A stretch of 64,000 nucleotides of DNA, taken from the NCBI GenBank assembly GCA_035301545.1, contig DATGUA010000071.1, forward strand, positions 13,196 to 77,195, read 5' to 3'. This document shows positions 25,626 to 34,828 of this stretch, one piece after another. Every line of letters starts with the position of its first letter. Position 1 is the first letter of the stretch. The notes under the pieces are model-generated. The model made no database searches. It was given only the letters and a program-made list of their open reading frames with translations, and had not been told where the DNA came from. Position numbers and translations under genes: made by a program. This DNA is from DATGUA01 sp035301545. Lineage in GTDB: Bacteria > Bacillota > Clostridia > Tissierellales > Tissierellaceae.

Positions 25626-27104
25626 TTACCTCCAATATAACTCTGTTAAACTTCTAATTCTTTTTGCGAGTTCTTCTCTTAGTTTCTTTTTGTCTATTCT
25701 CCAGGTCCAATTATCCTCTGTAATCCCAGGAGTATTCATTCTTCCTTTATCACCTAAATTTAGAAAATCTTGTATAGGTGCTATAGCTAATTTTGAAGTT
25801 GAAGCCCAAGCTCCTCTTATAATTCCCCAATTAAGTCCTTCATTATAATCTAATTTTAAATACTTAGATACATATTCAAATTCTTCCTTAGACATTGTAT
25901 CAAACCATGATTTAATAGTGTTGTTGTCATGAGTACCTGTATATACTACAGAATTTCGATTTAAATTATGAGGTAAATAATCACTTTCATCATTAGGATT
26001 AAATGAAAATTGTAATACTTTCATATTAGGAAAGCCTACACCTTTGACTAATTCCTTTACTTCTGGAGTATTATAACCTAGGTCTTCTATTATTATATTT
26101 AAATCCCCTAATTCTGCTTTTATTTTATTAAATAATTTCATTCCTGGTCCTTTTACCCATTTACCATTAACTGCATCTTTAGAACCATAGTCTAGCTCCC
26201 AATATGATTCAAATCCTCTAAAATGATCTATTCTGAGTATATCTACTTGATGAAAACTGTGTTTAATTCTTTTAATCCACCATTTATATTCATCCTTTTC
26301 TATAGCCTCCCAATCATATATTGGATTTCCCCATAATTGTCCTAAATCAGAAAAACTATCTGGCGGAACCCCTGCTACGGTAATCGGGTAAAGTTTTTCA
26401 TCTAAATTAAAAAGTTCTGGATTACTCCATAGATCAGAACTATCTTCTGCTACATATATTGGTAAATCTCCTATTATATTTATTCCTTTATTATTAGTAT
26501 AATCCTTTAATTTCTTCCATTGTTTAGTGAAGAAGTATTGCGTAAATATCCAAAAATATATTTCATCTTGATTATCTTTTTCAAAACTTAATACTTCCTT
26601 TGAGTTAAATATTTTATATTCTCTATCCCAGTCAAGCCAAGATTTATTATCTTGATCGAATTTTATTGCCATAAATAAGCTAAACTCTCTTAGCCAGTCT
26701 TTATTCTTAATATAAAATTCTTTTAACTTTTCTTTTAAAACTTTTTTAGAATTATTATAAGCTATTTTTAATAAGGACATTTTGTTTTCATATAAAAGTC
26801 CATAATCTATCTTTTCTGAATCTTTTTCTAAAGGATACTTTCTAATATCTTCTTCATTTAAATATCCCTTTTCTATAAATTCATTTAAATCTATAAAATA
26901 TGGATTTCCAGCAAAGGCTGAAAAACATTGATATGGTGAATCTCCATACCCCGTTACTCCTAAAGGTAAGATCTGCCAATTCTTTTGTTTTGATTTGACT
27001 AAAAAGTCTACAAATTCATAGGCTTCCTTTCCAAAATCCCCTATACCATAGGCTCCTGGCAATGAAGATATATGCATCAGGATTCCAGATGAACGATTTT
27101 CCAT
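25626..27104 (-). CDS. malQ: 4-alpha-glucanotransferase (amylomaltase)
   Basis: Disproportionates maltodextrins to supply longer chains for the phosphorylase. The GH77 signatures are SSGILMHISSLPGAYGIGDFG at the N-terminus, FRGFESYWELDYG, IIEDLGYNTPEVKELV (acid/base region) and YTGTHDNNTIKSW. I start at the ATG at 27104 (MENRSSG), because AGGTGA sits at the right distance from it, rather than at a GTG nine bases earlier; this gives 492 aa. First gene of a two-gene unit with glgP. Confidence 0.95.
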   Translation of the reverse strand: MENRSSGILMHISSLPGAYGIGDFGKEAYEFVDFLVKSKQKNWQILPLGVTGYGDSPYQCFSAFAGNPYFIDLNEFIEKGYLNEEDIRKYPLEKDSEKIDYGLLYENKMSLLKIAYNNSKKVLKEKLKEFYIKNKDWLREFSLFMAIKFDQDNKSWLDWDREYKIFNSKEVLSFEKDNQDEIYFWIFTQYFFTKQWKKLKDYTNNKGINIIGDLPIYVAEDSSDLWSNPELFNLDEKLYPITVAGVPPDSFSDLGQLWGNPIYDWEAIEKDEYKWWIKRIKHSFHQVDILRIDHFRGFESYWELDYGSKDAVNGKWVKGPGMKLFNKIKAELGDLNIIIEDLGYNTPEVKELVKGVGFPNMKVLQFSFNPNDESDYLPHNLNRNSVVYTGTHDNNTIKSWFDTMSKEEFEYVSKYLKLDYNEGLNWGIIRGAWASTSKLAIAPIQDFLNLGDKGRMNTPGITEDNWTWRIDKKKLREELAKRIRSLTELYWR

Positions 27105-27204
27105 AATTATCACCTACTTAATCTTAATTATCTAACTGATTGAACTTAATATACCAAGAAAAACCATTTTTGTACAGAGTTTTATTTAGACTTGTTATAA
27201 TTAT

Positions 27205-27238
27205 AAAAGCCTAGAGACTTCTTAGTCCCTAGGCTTTT
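27205..27238 (-). terminator. Terminator after hutH
   Basis: AAAAGCCTAG-(a)-GACT pairs with AGTC-(c)-CTAGGCTTTT; a T-rich tail follows on either strand. It lies just beyond the hutH stop. Confidence 0.9.
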
Positions 27239-27246
27239 TCTATAAT

Positions 27247-28776
27247 TTATAAAATGTCTCCTATTTCTTTTTCTACTTCTTCTACTATAGAATTTGATTT
27301 TAATATATCTTCACAATTATCTATATCTACATGCATAATCCTATCTTTTTCTACCTTACTAATCTTATTTCTAACTAGATCATATGCCTTTGTACTTCCC
27401 TTTCCTAAACCTTTGTTTCCTCTTAAATCAATAGCTTGACAAGCTGCTAATATTTCCATAGCAAGTACTTTTCTTACATTTTCCATTATATCTTTGGCTT
27501 TTCTTGCTGCTATAGTTCCCATAGATACATGGTCTTCTTGATTTGCAGAGGAAGGTATAGAATCTACACTAGCTGGATGAGCTAAAACTTTATTTTCGGA
27601 AACTAAAGCTGCAGCTGCATATTGGACTATCATATATCCTGAATTTAATCCTCCATCTTCAGTTAGAAATGCTTCCAGACCTTCACTTAAAGCAGGATTT
27701 ACAAGTCTTTCAAGTCTCCTTTCAGATATATTAGCTAATTCTGATAATCCTATTCCTAGAAAGTCAAAAGGTAAAGCCATAGGCTGACCATGGAAATTTC
27801 CACCTGATATTACTTCTTCTTCATCTACAAATATTAAAGGATTATCTGTAGCTGCATTCATCTCTATTTCTATCTTTTCTTTAATATACTCAAAAGAATC
27901 TTTAGATGCTCCATGAACTTGTGGAGTACATCTTAGAGAATAAGCATCTTGAACTCTTACTTCTCCCTGCCTAGTGGTCATCTTACTATCTTTAAGTATA
28001 TTTAATAGATTTTTTGCTGAGTCTATTTGCCCTTTATGATTTCTCACCTTATGAACCTTTTCATCAAAAGCATCAGTAATTCCATTTAAAGCTTCTGTTG
28101 TTAAAGACGCTGCTATATCTGCAGTTTTACTTAGATTTATCGCATCATATATAGTATGAGCTCCTACTGAAGTCATGACTTGGGTACCATTTATCAGTGC
28201 AAGACCTTCTTTTGAAGTAAGTTCTATTGTAGGAATATCTGCTTCTTCCATAGCTTCTTTAGAAGAAATCCTTTTCTCTTTATAGATAGCTTCTCCTTCA
28301 CCCATCATGGTAAGTACCATATGTGCAAGAGGTGCTAAATCTCCACTTGCTCCAAGAGATCCTTTTTCAGGTATTATAGGATGTACTCCCTTATTTAACA
28401 TTTCTATTAATGTATTTAATGTAGAAAGCCTAATACCAGAATTTCCCTTAGCTAATGCATTTATTCTAAGTAACATGATTCCCCTTACAACTTCTTCTTC
28501 AAATTCATCACCAATTCCACATGCATGACTAACAATTAAATTTCTCTGAAGGTCCTTAGTATCCTCTTCCTTAATAAGGATATCACTAAATTTCCCAAAA
28601 CCTGTAGTTATTCCATATACAACTTTATCATCTTCTACAAGTTTATCCACAAATTTTCTTGCTTTATTCACTTTCTCTTTTGCATCTGAAGTAAGATCTA
28701 CCTTTCTATTTTTTCTTGTAACCTCTATAAATTCTTCTAGTGTTAAATTATTACCATCTATTTTTAAATAACTCAT
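27247..28776 (-). CDS. hutH: Histidine ammonia-lyase
   Basis: First step of histidine breakdown, histidine to trans-urocanate and ammonia. 509 aa, normal length. The motif GSLGASGDLAPLAHM contains the Ala-Ser-Gly that cyclises to the MIO electrophile. VYGITTGFGKFSD near residue 58 gives the catalytic tyrosine, and SSANQEDHVSMG is conserved. It is the last gene of the hut cluster, about 40 bases after the transporter, and is followed by a strong terminator. Confidence 0.97.
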   Translation of the reverse strand: MSYLKIDGNNLTLEEFIEVTRKNRKVDLTSDAKEKVNKARKFVDKLVEDDKVVYGITTGFGKFSDILIKEEDTKDLQRNLIVSHACGIGDEFEEEVVRGIMLLRINALAKGNSGIRLSTLNTLIEMLNKGVHPIIPEKGSLGASGDLAPLAHMVLTMMGEGEAIYKEKRISSKEAMEEADIPTIELTSKEGLALINGTQVMTSVGAHTIYDAINLSKTADIAASLTTEALNGITDAFDEKVHKVRNHKGQIDSAKNLLNILKDSKMTTRQGEVRVQDAYSLRCTPQVHGASKDSFEYIKEKIEIEMNAATDNPLIFVDEEEVISGGNFHGQPMALPFDFLGIGLSELANISERRLERLVNPALSEGLEAFLTEDGGLNSGYMIVQYAAAALVSENKVLAHPASVDSIPSSANQEDHVSMGTIAARKAKDIMENVRKVLAMEILAACQAIDLRGNKGLGKGSTKAYDLVRNKISKVEKDRIMHVDIDNCEDILKSNSIVEEVEKEIGDIL

Positions 28777-28818
28777 CTTTTCCCTCCATTTAATTAAAAT
28801 TAATTCTACTTTTGTTTA

Positions 28819-30282
28819 TTATAAAACTATAGCTGCTATAGTTCCAAATATTATTAATGGTATATTATAATGTATAAATGTAGGAACTACAGTATCCCAA
28901 ATATGATCATGTTGTCCATCTACATTAAGGCCAGATGTAGGTCCTAATGTACTATCTGAAGCAGGAGAACCAGCATCACCAAGTGCACCTGCTGTACCAA
29001 TTAAAGCTATAATAGCAGCAGTATCAAAGCCTAATTCAGTAGCTAATGGAACAAATATAGTAGCTATTATAGGAATGGTACCAAAGGATGTTCCTATACC
29101 CATAGTAATTATAAGACCAATCAATAACATAATAAATGCAGCTATTGCTTTACTACCACCCATGATAGCAGCTGAAGATTCAACTAATGCATCTACTCCA
29201 CCTGTTTCTCTAATAACTTCACCATATCCTGAAGCTACTAACATAACAAATGCAATAAAGCCCATAATACCGATACCATTGTCCATCATTTCATCCATTT
29301 CACTCCATTTAAACGAACCAAATATCATCATAATAGCTAAGCCACCTATAGCACCTAAAGGAAGTGAATCTGTTTTTATTTGAATTACAAAGGCAATAAT
29401 AGCTCCTATTAATGCTCCTATTTGTTCTTTAGGCATATGTTTTAAAGCATAAACCATAGCTATAATAGCAACTATACCAGCAGCAGTTGATGGTAACAAA
29501 GCTTTTATTCTAACTTGAACTATAAATCCTATTATTGATATTATTAATGAAAACATTTGCATTCCAGACATTCTAGTTTTAGTTGTTGTAGAGCCACCAG
29601 CATCTTGGGCAAATTCATCTTTTTCTACATCTAATTGAATATCTTCATATTCTCTAGGCTTTCTATATGTTATTAAGACTGCAATCAGTAAACCAACTAT
29701 CATTCCAACACCTGGTATAAACATAGACTTCCAAATCATACTAGTTTCTACTGCCATACCATTGTCTATCATAGCATCCCTAATAGTGTTATGAAAGATT
29801 AATCCAAAACCTGCAGGAACCATTACATAAGGAGCTTTTAATCCAAAAGTTAGAGCCGTAGCCACTGCTCTTCTATCAATTTTCAACCTATTCATAACAC
29901 TTATTAATGGTGGTATAAGTATAGGTATAAATGCAATATGGACTGGTATTAAGTTTTGAGAAAAGCAAGCTACCCCAGCTATTATAAATATGAATGTAGT
30001 TCTTTTATCTTTTATAGTATCAGCAATACCTTTCGCAAGTAAATCTGCAACACCAGTTTTTCCAATAGCAGCCGCTAAAGCACCTAATAAAATGTAAGAT
30101 AAAGCTGTCTCAGCATTTCCACTCATACCTCCAATTAGGGTATTAATAGTATCTACTATAGACATACCTGATAATACTCCACCTGTTAATGCAGCAATTA
30201 TTAAAGCAATTAAAACATTCATTTTAATTAAACACAAGATAGACATTACGATTACTGAAATTAAGACTGGATTTGTTAACAT
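28819..30282 (-). CDS. yuiF: YuiF-type Na+/H+ antiporter-family transporter, probable histidine permease
   Basis: 487 aa polytopic protein with about twelve helices, similar to the NhaC/YuiF branch of the ion-transporter superfamily. Segments such as FSQNLIPVHIAFIPILIPPLISVMNRLKIDRRAVATALTFGLKAPY and GSPASDSTLGPTSGLNVDGQHDHIWDT are typical. YuiF homologues in other Firmicutes occur in hut clusters and are proposed histidine permeases; its place between hutU and hutH supports that. The substrate is inferred, not shown by a motif. A palindromic terminator at 30367-30398 precedes it, so it may have separate or attenuated expression. Confidence 0.82.
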   Translation of the reverse strand: MLTNPVLISVIVMSILCLIKMNVLIALIIAALTGGVLSGMSIVDTINTLIGGMSGNAETALSYILLGALAAAIGKTGVADLLAKGIADTIKDKRTTFIFIIAGVACFSQNLIPVHIAFIPILIPPLISVMNRLKIDRRAVATALTFGLKAPYVMVPAGFGLIFHNTIRDAMIDNGMAVETSMIWKSMFIPGVGMIVGLLIAVLITYRKPREYEDIQLDVEKDEFAQDAGGSTTTKTRMSGMQMFSLIISIIGFIVQVRIKALLPSTAAGIVAIIAMVYALKHMPKEQIGALIGAIIAFVIQIKTDSLPLGAIGGLAIMMIFGSFKWSEMDEMMDNGIGIMGFIAFVMLVASGYGEVIRETGGVDALVESSAAIMGGSKAIAAFIMLLIGLIITMGIGTSFGTIPIIATIFVPLATELGFDTAAIIALIGTAGALGDAGSPASDSTLGPTSGLNVDGQHDHIWDTVVPTFIHYNIPLIIFGTIAAIVL

Positions 30283-30366
30283 ATTTCTCCCTCCTATTAT
30301 AATTGTATTATTTTAATTTCATACTTTTCGTTTTATATAGGGATTATCCCTCCCTATATATTTATC

Positions 30367-30398
30367 AATAGTTATAGGCTTTAAAGCCTATAACTATT
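30367..30398 (-). terminator. Palindromic hairpin between hutU and yuiF
   Basis: AATAGTTATAGGCTTT is followed by its exact complement. It lies eight bases after the hutU stop codon, with a moderately T-rich tail. It would end or attenuate the ftcD-hutI-hutU transcript before yuiF-hutH. Confidence 0.7.
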
Positions 30399-30405
30399 AT
30401 TTTAC

Positions 30406-32430
30406 TTATTTTACTTTTTCCTCAACTAATCCCCTAACCAATTCATCACTAGCTACAAAAGGTATAGTTATATGATCTGTATCTTTATTATTCTCATTAT
30501 ATTTAATAGAAGTCTCTACTGAATTTTCGTTTCTTGCCCAGGATCTTCTAGCTACTCCTCCCATTACATCCCATGGCATAGCAGTATTTAGTATTTCATC
30601 TACCCTTTCACTTCCATCCAGTACCATACCAAATCCACCATTTATAGACTTACCTATACCTACACCTCCACCATTATGTAGAGCTATAAGACTCATACCT
30701 CTTGCTGCATTTCCTGCAAAACATTGGGTAGCCATATCTGCCATCATATTACTTCCATCTTTTATATTTGCTGTTTCCCTAAATGGACTATCTGTACCTG
30801 AAACATCATGATGATCTCTTCCTAACATTACAGGTCCTATTTCACCATCTCTTACTGCTTTATTAAATTTAAGTGCTATTTCTGTTCTTCCTTCTGCATC
30901 TTGATATAGTATTCTAGCTTGTGTACCTACTACAAGAGCGTTTTCTTCTGCATCTCTTATCCAATTATAATTGTCTCTGTCTTGTCCTCTTCTATCTGGG
31001 TCGATACAATCCATAGCAATTTTATCAGTCTTTATTAAATCTTCATGTTTACCACTTAAACACACCCATCTAAAAGGTCCATATCCATAATCAAAAAGCA
31101 TAGGTCCCATTATATCTTCTACATAGGAAGGGAAGATAAATCCTTCTGTATCATCTACACCATTTTTAGATATATCCATTTCTCCTGCATCATATATAGC
31201 TTTTAAGAAACTATTACCATAATCAAAGAAGTAAGTTCCTCTATCAACTAATTCTCTTATAAGATTGAAATGATGAATTAAAGATTTATCTACTAATTTT
31301 TTAAATCCTTTTTTATCTTCAAATAGCATCTTTGTTCTTTCTTCAAATGTTAAATCTTGAGGACAATATCCACCATCATATACAGCATGACAAGAAGTTT
31401 GATCTGATAAAAGTTCTATATGGATATCCTTATCTACAGCATATTCTAGTAAATCTATTATATTACCATGATATGCTAAAGCAGTCGCTTTCTTTTCTTT
31501 TACTGCTTTTTCAGCAGCTCTAAATAATTCGCCTAAATCCTCAAAAGACCTATCTACCCATCCTTGCTCAAGTCTTGCATTTATTCTAGATTCATCTACC
31601 TCAGCTATAACTCCAACTCCTCCAGCAATTTTAGCAGCATTACCCTGAGCTCCACTCATTCCTCCAAGACCTGAGCTTACAAACATATGACCTGTTAAAT
31701 CTCCATCTTCTGCTACACCTAATTTCATTCTTGCTGCATTTAAAACAGTATTAAATGTTCCATGAACTATTCCTTGAGGTCCTATATACATCCATCCTCC
31801 TGCAGTCATCTGTCCATAATTTGCAACACCCATGGCTTGAGCCTTTGCCCAGTATTCTTGTGTATCATACATACCAACCATTAAAGCATTTGTTATAACT
31901 ACTCTTGGGCTATTTTTAGATGATCTAAATAATCCTAATGGATGACCTGATTCAAGTACTAAAGTCTGTTCATCTGTCAATTCTTCTAGATATTTCATTG
32001 TTAAATTATATTGCATCCAATTTTGAAAAACCTGACCTGTTTCTCCATAAGTTACTAATTCATAAGGATATAATGCTATATCAAAATCTAGATTATTATC
32101 TATCATAACTTGAAAAGCTTTTCCTTCTATACACTTTCCTTTATACTCATCTATTGGCTTTCCTTTTATATTCCCTTTAGGTCTAAATCTATAACCATAA
32201 ATTCTTCCACGAGTAAATAATTCATCTAAAAATTCTGGAGCAATTTCTTCATGAAATTCTTCTGGTATATATCTTAAGGCATTTTTAAGTGCTAATTCTA
32301 TTTCTCTTCTTGTTAGGGTTAAATCTCTTTTAGGAGCTCTTCTAACATGTCTTTCGAATTCTGGATATTCTGGTAAGTATTTATCTAATTTAATTTCCAT
32401 AGATTTTTCGATTTCTTTATTATCTATCAT
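30406..32430 (-). CDS. hutU: Urocanate hydratase (urocanase)
   Basis: Converts urocanate to imidazolonepropionate using tightly bound NAD. GLGGMSGAQGNAAKIAGGVGVIAEVDESR is the urocanase NAD-binding/active-site region, and SDQTSCHAVYDGGYCPQDLTFEER and GRDHHDVSGTDSPFRET are conserved. I place the start at the ATG at 32430 (MIDNKEIEKS), 674 aa, since an AAGGTAGGA ribosome site lies before it; an earlier in-frame ATG at 32448 would overlap hutI. The roughly 670-residue length is the long form found in some anaerobes. Confidence 0.96.
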   Translation of the reverse strand: MIDNKEIEKSMEIKLDKYLPEYPEFERHVRRAPKRDLTLTRREIELALKNALRYIPEEFHEEIAPEFLDELFTRGRIYGYRFRPKGNIKGKPIDEYKGKCIEGKAFQVMIDNNLDFDIALYPYELVTYGETGQVFQNWMQYNLTMKYLEELTDEQTLVLESGHPLGLFRSSKNSPRVVITNALMVGMYDTQEYWAKAQAMGVANYGQMTAGGWMYIGPQGIVHGTFNTVLNAARMKLGVAEDGDLTGHMFVSSGLGGMSGAQGNAAKIAGGVGVIAEVDESRINARLEQGWVDRSFEDLGELFRAAEKAVKEKKATALAYHGNIIDLLEYAVDKDIHIELLSDQTSCHAVYDGGYCPQDLTFEERTKMLFEDKKGFKKLVDKSLIHHFNLIRELVDRGTYFFDYGNSFLKAIYDAGEMDISKNGVDDTEGFIFPSYVEDIMGPMLFDYGYGPFRWVCLSGKHEDLIKTDKIAMDCIDPDRRGQDRDNYNWIRDAEENALVVGTQARILYQDAEGRTEIALKFNKAVRDGEIGPVMLGRDHHDVSGTDSPFRETANIKDGSNMMADMATQCFAGNAARGMSLIALHNGGGVGIGKSINGGFGMVLDGSERVDEILNTAMPWDVMGGVARRSWARNENSVETSIKYNENNKDTDHITIPFVASDELVRGLVEEKVK

Positions 32431-32437
32431 ATTTATC

Positions 32438-33697
32438 CTACCTTTCATATATTATTTTACCATTTTTTATAACTATTTCTGTGTGATTTATACCAAAATG
32501 ATATAGCATATATTCTAAATTTGGTGAATCAAATATTGATATATCAGCAGTTTTACCTTCTATAATTGATCCTTTTTCTTCTTCTAATTCTAATGCTGCA
32601 GCTGCATTTATAGTTACTGCTGTTATAACTTCATTTGGAGTCATCTTTAAAAGTAAAGAACCTAAAGACATAATAAACTGTAAGTTTTCAGTAGGACAAC
32701 TACCTGGATTATAATCTGTAGATAGGGCTACAGGTACTCCTTCTTCTATCATTTTTCTAGCAGGTGCTCCTTCTGATTTTTGTAGATTAAAAGTAGTTCC
32801 TGGTAAAAGAACTGCTATAGTCCCACTGTCTGAAAGATCTTTTATTCCTTGATCACTAGCAGCCATTAGATGTTCAGCCGATATACATCCAACTTCTGCA
32901 GCAAGTTCAGCTCCACCTAAGGATATTATTTCATCTGCATGAAGTTTAGGAGTTAAACCTAAATCTTTACCAGCTAATAATATTTTTCTAGACTGATCTA
33001 TTGAAAAAACTCCTTCTTCACAAAATACATCATTAAATTTAGCTAATTTTCTTTCTGCCACTTTAGGAAGCATATCTTCAATTATAATATCTACAAACTC
33101 ATCTGGTTTATCTTCATAATTCTTAGGTATAGCATGAGCACCCATAAAGGTAGATTCAACATCTACACCATGGTCCTTATTAAGTTTTTTTACAACTTCC
33201 ATTTGTCTAATTTCTGTATCGAAATCTTCTATACCATAGCCAGACTTTGATTCTACTGTTGTAACACCAAAAGATAGCATTGTATCTAAACTCTTTTTAG
33301 CTTTATCATAAAGTTCATCAAAGCTTGCCTCTCTAGTAGCTTCCATAGTTGAATGAATTCCTCCACCAGAAGCAAGTATGTCTAAATAGTCTACCCCTTC
33401 AAGTTTTAATTTAAATTCATTTTCCCTACTTCCACCATGAACTAAATGAGTATGAGAATCTATTAAACCAGGAGTTACAAGTTTTCCTTTTCCATCTATT
33501 ACATTAGTATTATTATCTACTTCTATATGGTCTGGAAGTTCACCTTCTCCTACATAGATAATCTTATCATCTTTAACTGCAACTACTCCATTATTTATAA
33601 GGCCTATTTCTTCTTGCTCTTTACCACTCCTAGCTTTGTTTTCACCTTTTAATGTTATTAAGTTATCTATATTTTCAATTACTAATGTAGCTTTCAT
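32438..33697 (-). CDS. hutI: Imidazolonepropionase
   Basis: Hydrolyses imidazolonepropionate to formiminoglutamate. 419 aa amidohydrolase-superfamily protein. Metal ligands are seen in DSHTHLVHGGSRENEF, GAHAIPKNY, KLHADEI and the C-terminal STDYNPGSCPTENL. It lies between ftcD (13-base gap) and hutU (7 bases to the chosen start). Nothing unusual is seen. Confidence 0.97.
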   Translation of the reverse strand: MKATLVIENIDNLITLKGENKARSGKEQEEIGLINNGVVAVKDDKIIYVGEGELPDHIEVDNNTNVIDGKGKLVTPGLIDSHTHLVHGGSRENEFKLKLEGVDYLDILASGGGIHSTMEATREASFDELYDKAKKSLDTMLSFGVTTVESKSGYGIEDFDTEIRQMEVVKKLNKDHGVDVESTFMGAHAIPKNYEDKPDEFVDIIIEDMLPKVAERKLAKFNDVFCEEGVFSIDQSRKILLAGKDLGLTPKLHADEIISLGGAELAAEVGCISAEHLMAASDQGIKDLSDSGTIAVLLPGTTFNLQKSEGAPARKMIEEGVPVALSTDYNPGSCPTENLQFIMSLGSLLLKMTPNEVITAVTINAAAALELEEEKGSIIEGKTADISIFDSPNLEYMLYHFGINHTEIVIKNGKIIYER

Positions 33698-33710
33698 TTT
33701 TTCATCCTTT

Positions 33711-34604
33711 CTATTCTGCCATTCTTTTTTCTAGTATTTGCCCTTTATCAAATTCTTCAAGTCTTAGATAATAATCTGCAGAATCAATTAATGCATTCAT
33801 AGGAACTAGTCCTATAATTTCACTTCCTATTACATTAACCCCATATCTTTCAGCCTCTCTTACTACTGTATCAAAAACTCTAAATAAAGGAGTTTTAGTA
33901 TAATCTGTCATATTTATAGATACTTGAACTATATCTCTTTCAGTTATCTCAATTCCTATAGCTTTACAATAAGTAAAGCCTCCACCTTTCGCCCTTATTG
34001 ATTTAGCAATCTTATTAGCTATATCAAGATTATTAGTATCAAGATTTATATTATAAGCTACTAATGGCGTCCTTGCTCCTACTGCAGTAACCCCAGCCTT
34101 TACATTTAATTCTTTAGGACCATAATCTGGTTTCCATCCTTCTGATATTAATTTTTCTTTCATACCTTCATATTGTCCTCTTCTAACATCTGCTAAGTTT
34201 CTTCTTCTATCAGAGGAAGCTGATTTCTCATAAAGATAAACAGATATTCCTAATTCCTCTCCTATTCTCGCTCCAAGTTTCTTTGATAATTCAATACATT
34301 CTTCTGTTGTTATTCCTGATATAGGAATTAAAGGTATAACATCTGTTGCTCCCATTCTAGGATGTTCACCTTGATGGGTAGACATATCTATAACCTCTGC
34401 CGCTTTCTTTGCAGCATCAAAAGCAGCTTCTATTACTTCTTCAGGTTGACCTATAAATGTAACTACACTTCTATTATGGTCTTTATCCATTGAATAATCT
34501 AATAGTTTTACATCTTTTTCCCTTATTTCATCTAAAATTTTTTCCAGGGTTTTTTTATCTCTTCCTACACTAAAATTTGGTACACATTGTACAATACCTG
34601 ACAA
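33711..34604 (-). CDS. ftcD: Glutamate formimidoyltransferase
   Basis: Transfers the formimino group of formiminoglutamate to tetrahydrofolate, releasing glutamate. 297 aa, only the transferase part; the cyclodeaminase domain of the mammalian fusion is absent. The start SGIVQCVPNFSVGRDKKTLEKILDEI, followed by DHNRSVVTFIG and HPRMGATDVIPLIPI (catalytic histidine region) are diagnostic. The start codon is TTG at 34604, preceded by GGAGGG seven bases away. First gene of the hut unit, about 60 bases downstream of the -24/-12 promoter. Confidence 0.95.
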   Translation of the reverse strand: MSGIVQCVPNFSVGRDKKTLEKILDEIREKDVKLLDYSMDKDHNRSVVTFIGQPEEVIEAAFDAAKKAAEVIDMSTHQGEHPRMGATDVIPLIPISGITTEECIELSKKLGARIGEELGISVYLYEKSASSDRRRNLADVRRGQYEGMKEKLISEGWKPDYGPKELNVKAGVTAVGARTPLVAYNINLDTNNLDIANKIAKSIRAKGGGFTYCKAIGIEITERDIVQVSINMTDYTKTPLFRVFDTVVREAERYGVNVIGSEIIGLVPMNALIDSADYYLRLEEFDKGQILEKRMAE

Positions 34605-34664
34605 TACTATCCCTCCATCTTAAATTCTAAATATTTTTAATAAATAAACTTAAACTAATTATAG

Positions 34665-34681
34665 TGCAATATTTATGCCAA
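34665..34681 (-). promoter_or_regulatory. Sigma-54 (-24/-12) promoter of the hut operon
   Basis: On the minus strand TTGGCAT-N4-TATTGCA gives GG at 34679-34678 and GC at 34667-34666 with exactly ten bases between them. This matches the sigma-54 consensus TGGCAc-N5-TTGCa in all key positions. Transcription would start near 34654, about 50 bases before ftcD. A sigma-54 activator gene lies immediately upstream. Confidence 0.88.
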
Positions 34682-34746
34682 GTTTTAATTTTTATATAAA
34701 CTTGTATTTACTAACATTCTTCATAGATCTTATAATATGATAAATG

Positions 34747-34773
34747 TAAAGTGTGTGAAAATCACACACTTTA
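34747..34773 (-). promoter_or_regulatory. Perfect dyad upstream of the hut promoter (activator site or terminator)
   Basis: TAAAGTGTGTGA and TCACACACTTTA flank an AAA. The centre is 81 bp upstream of the -24 element, a usual distance for an enhancer-binding-protein site. It could also end the activator transcript, but no T-run follows on the minus strand, which favours a protein-binding role. Confidence 0.65.
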
Positions 34774-34828
34774 TATACTTTCCTATATATTTAATGTTTT
34801 ATTTCAAATCATAGTGTTTTAAAATCAA

